This document shows, piece after piece, positions 62,791 through 64,000 of a stretch of 64,000 nucleotides of DNA. Each line of letters starts with the position of its first letter. Position 1 is the first letter of the stretch. The DNA comes from Myxococcales bacterium (lineage in GTDB: Bacteria > Myxococcota_A > Polyangia > Fen-1088). Below the pieces are notes generated by a model. The model was not told the DNA's origin and did no database searches. It saw nothing but the letters and a program-made list of their open reading frames with translations. The translations under genes and the position numbers were made by a program. The stretch spans positions 186,001-250,000 of the forward strand of contig JAGTJU010000006.1 in NCBI GenBank assembly GCA_022184915.1. Reading direction: 5' to 3'.

Positions 62791-64000
62791 ATGCACACTC
62801 TGGGCACTTTCATCGAACCAGGCATCGAGGCCGGCGGGCGAGGTGCCGATGGGCTCCTCGTCGGTCGGCGCGTGGCGAACGATGCGTTCTTGCGGGCGCT
62901 GATCCGGCACGCGGACGTCGCACGTTTCCTGCTCTTCGTGGGTGAAGAAGCGCAGCGACCAGGCGTTCAACAATTCGTGAACTCTTTGAACTCCGACGAT
63001 GCGGCTCGTGTCGAGGTGGCCCACCGGTTGACGCTTCCCGACCGCCTCGCTGCTGGTGAAATCTCGGTGCTGCACCACGAGAGTCACTGGGGGTGGTTCT
63101 TCGATTTGGTGGCGCTGCGCGACCGCTTCGCGTCGGTACACGTCCCCGTCACGGGACAAATCCATAGCCTCTCGTACCCGCGTATGCTCGAAAGCTACTT
63201 GCGCGGCGTTCTTGCCCCTCCAGGTCCAGGAGACGCGGTGTTCTGCTCGAGTGCAGCGGGACTGGCCGCGTTCGAGGCGAGCTGGAAATATGTGGCGGAA
63301 CGCTGCGGATCGGAGGCCGTCCTCCTGAACTGCGAAAAGCCACTGATTCCGCTAGGCGTGGATCTCGACAGTCTCGATCGCGGTGCGCAGACGTTTCCGC
63401 GTGACGCTCTCCGGGCGCGCCTTGGGCTCTCGTCACAGGCGTGCGTCGTGCTGTCGATGGGACGGTTTTCCGAATACGACAAGATGGATCTCTTCCCGGT
63501 CGTGCGCAGCTTCTCGTGGCTCGTGCACAGCGAACCTTCTCGCGACCTTCACTTGGTGCTCGCGGGTGCACGGCAGGGCACCTCCACGTCCGACATGGTT
63601 GCCTTGTGGGCCGCAGCCATGGGCGTCGCCGATCGCGTGCATCTGGTCATCGACTTCCCGCCCGAAGAAAAGGGGGGATGGCTGTCGGCTGCCGACGTGT
63701 TCGTTTCGGCCAGCGACAACGTCCAGGAGACCTTTGGGCTTTCGGTCATTGAGGCCATGGCCATGGGCTTGCCGGTCGTGGTTTCGGACCTGGACGGCTA
63801 CCGGGACACCGTTACCGACAAAGACGTGGGGCTCCGGGTCAGGACGCGTCCGGAAGCGGATCTTGGCCTGCTTCGCCAATTTGGGATGACGCTCTTCGAG
63901 CGGCCCCTCCACCTTCTGCTGGGGCAATCGGTGAGTGTCGATCCGTTGGCCCTACAGGCGGCTCTGGCCACGCTCTGTGGAGACGGAGAGGTCCGTCGGG
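62791..64000 (+). CDS. GT4-family glycosyltransferase, 3' truncated by window end
   Basis: A frame of 403 codons runs open from the ATG at 62791 to the right edge. It encodes a GT-B fold: an N-terminal half with VTGQIHSLSYPRM and VFCSSAAGLAAFE, then IPLGVDLDSL, CVVLSMGRFSEYDKMDL, LHLVLAG, ADVFVSASDNVQETFGLSVIEAMAMGLPVV, the Glu-rich nucleotide-sugar site of GT4. The acceptor is unknown. Near the flagellar genes it may add to flagellin or another surface glycan. It is divergent from phhA. Confidence 0.85.
   Translation, partial: MHTLGTFIEPGIEAGGRGADGLLVGRRVANDAFLRALIRHADVARFLLFVGEEAQRPGVQQFVNSLNSDDAARVEVAHRLTLPDRLAAGEISVLHHESHWGWFFDLVALRDRFASVHVPVTGQIHSLSYPRMLESYLRGVLAPPGPGDAVFCSSAAGLAAFEASWKYVAERCGSEAVLLNCEKPLIPLGVDLDSLDRGAQTFPRDALRARLGLSSQACVVLSMGRFSEYDKMDLFPVVRSFSWLVHSEPSRDLHLVLAGARQGTSTSDMVALWAAAMGVADRVHLVIDFPPEEKGGWLSAADVFVSASDNVQETFGLSVIEAMAMGLPVVVSDLDGYRDTVTDKDVGLRVRTRPEADLGLLRQFGMTLFERPLHLLLGQSVSVDPLALQAALATLCGDGEVRR

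Noticed and set aside
62647-63165. Upstream extension of the phenylalanine hydroxylase frame
   Set aside because: It covers the divergent glycosyltransferase gene and adds no conserved sequence; the ATG at 62646 with GGAGG fits family length.
63383-63889. Forward frame of 168 codons at the right end
   Set aside because: It is a shadow in another frame of the GT4 gene, whose product has clear family motifs.

Overview
The window is about 64 kb of very GC-rich bacterial DNA carrying about 52 protein genes. They are closely packed, with many 4-base stop/start overlaps. I found no rRNA, tRNA, CRISPR array, insertion sequence or prophage, and no gene-free stretch longer than about 250 bases. The content points to a deltaproteobacterium-like organism, most likely Myxococcota. 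Signs of this are many small Cys-rich or HEAT/PQQ lipoproteins, two proteins with an AgmX/PglI-type C-terminal domain, and a giant cytoplasmic TPR protein. It also has a flagellum, which is unusual for that phylum. The taxonomic call is inference from gene content only.

Layout. 1-2.7 kb: 5'-truncated NamZ-type muramidase, nadD, DUF2520 protein. 2.7-6.6 kb (minus strand): aguB-aguA (agmatine to putrescine), a HemD-type protein and a Dam-type methyltransferase in one operon. 6.7-18.5 kb: a lipoprotein gene divergent from a roughly 3,500-residue TPR protein gene that carries two apparent frameshifts. 18.5-30 kb: aldehyde dehydrogenase, then a five-gene overlapping operon (acyl-CoA dehydrogenase, B12-binding mutase subunit, exported double cupin, second acyl-CoA dehydrogenase, MeaB). 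The matching mutase large subunit lies 3 kb away on the minus strand, next to an IHF-beta-like gene. Together these make a split methylmalonyl-CoA mutase pathway. 28-43 kb: SAM hydroxide adenosyltransferase, HrpB helicase, BCP peroxiredoxin, a porin-like barrel, a Clp-like AAA+ protein with a degenerate first ATPase, and envelope HEAT/PQQ lipoproteins. 42-49 kb: cysteine desulfurase, SNF2 helicase and MnmA (sulfur transfer to tRNA), then a sugar-acid dehydratase.

49-61 kb is a flagellar locus. fliJ-like is divergent from flgG-flgA-flgH-flgI-flgJ/M23-flgM-flgN-flgK-flgL, followed by flagellin, fliD, fliS, a FliT-like gene and a GT2 glycosyltransferase. flgI carries one apparent +1 frameshift. 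FlgJ carries an M23 endopeptidase domain in place of the better-known glucosaminidase. After an isochorismatase-family hydrolase and a phenylalanine hydroxylase, the window ends inside a GT4 glycosyltransferase that is open to the right edge.

Three apparent +1 shifts (two in the TPR gene, one in flgI) all sit in G-rich runs. Consensus errors are the simplest explanation. Intact G9 tracts in flgG and nadD leave real slippage possible.
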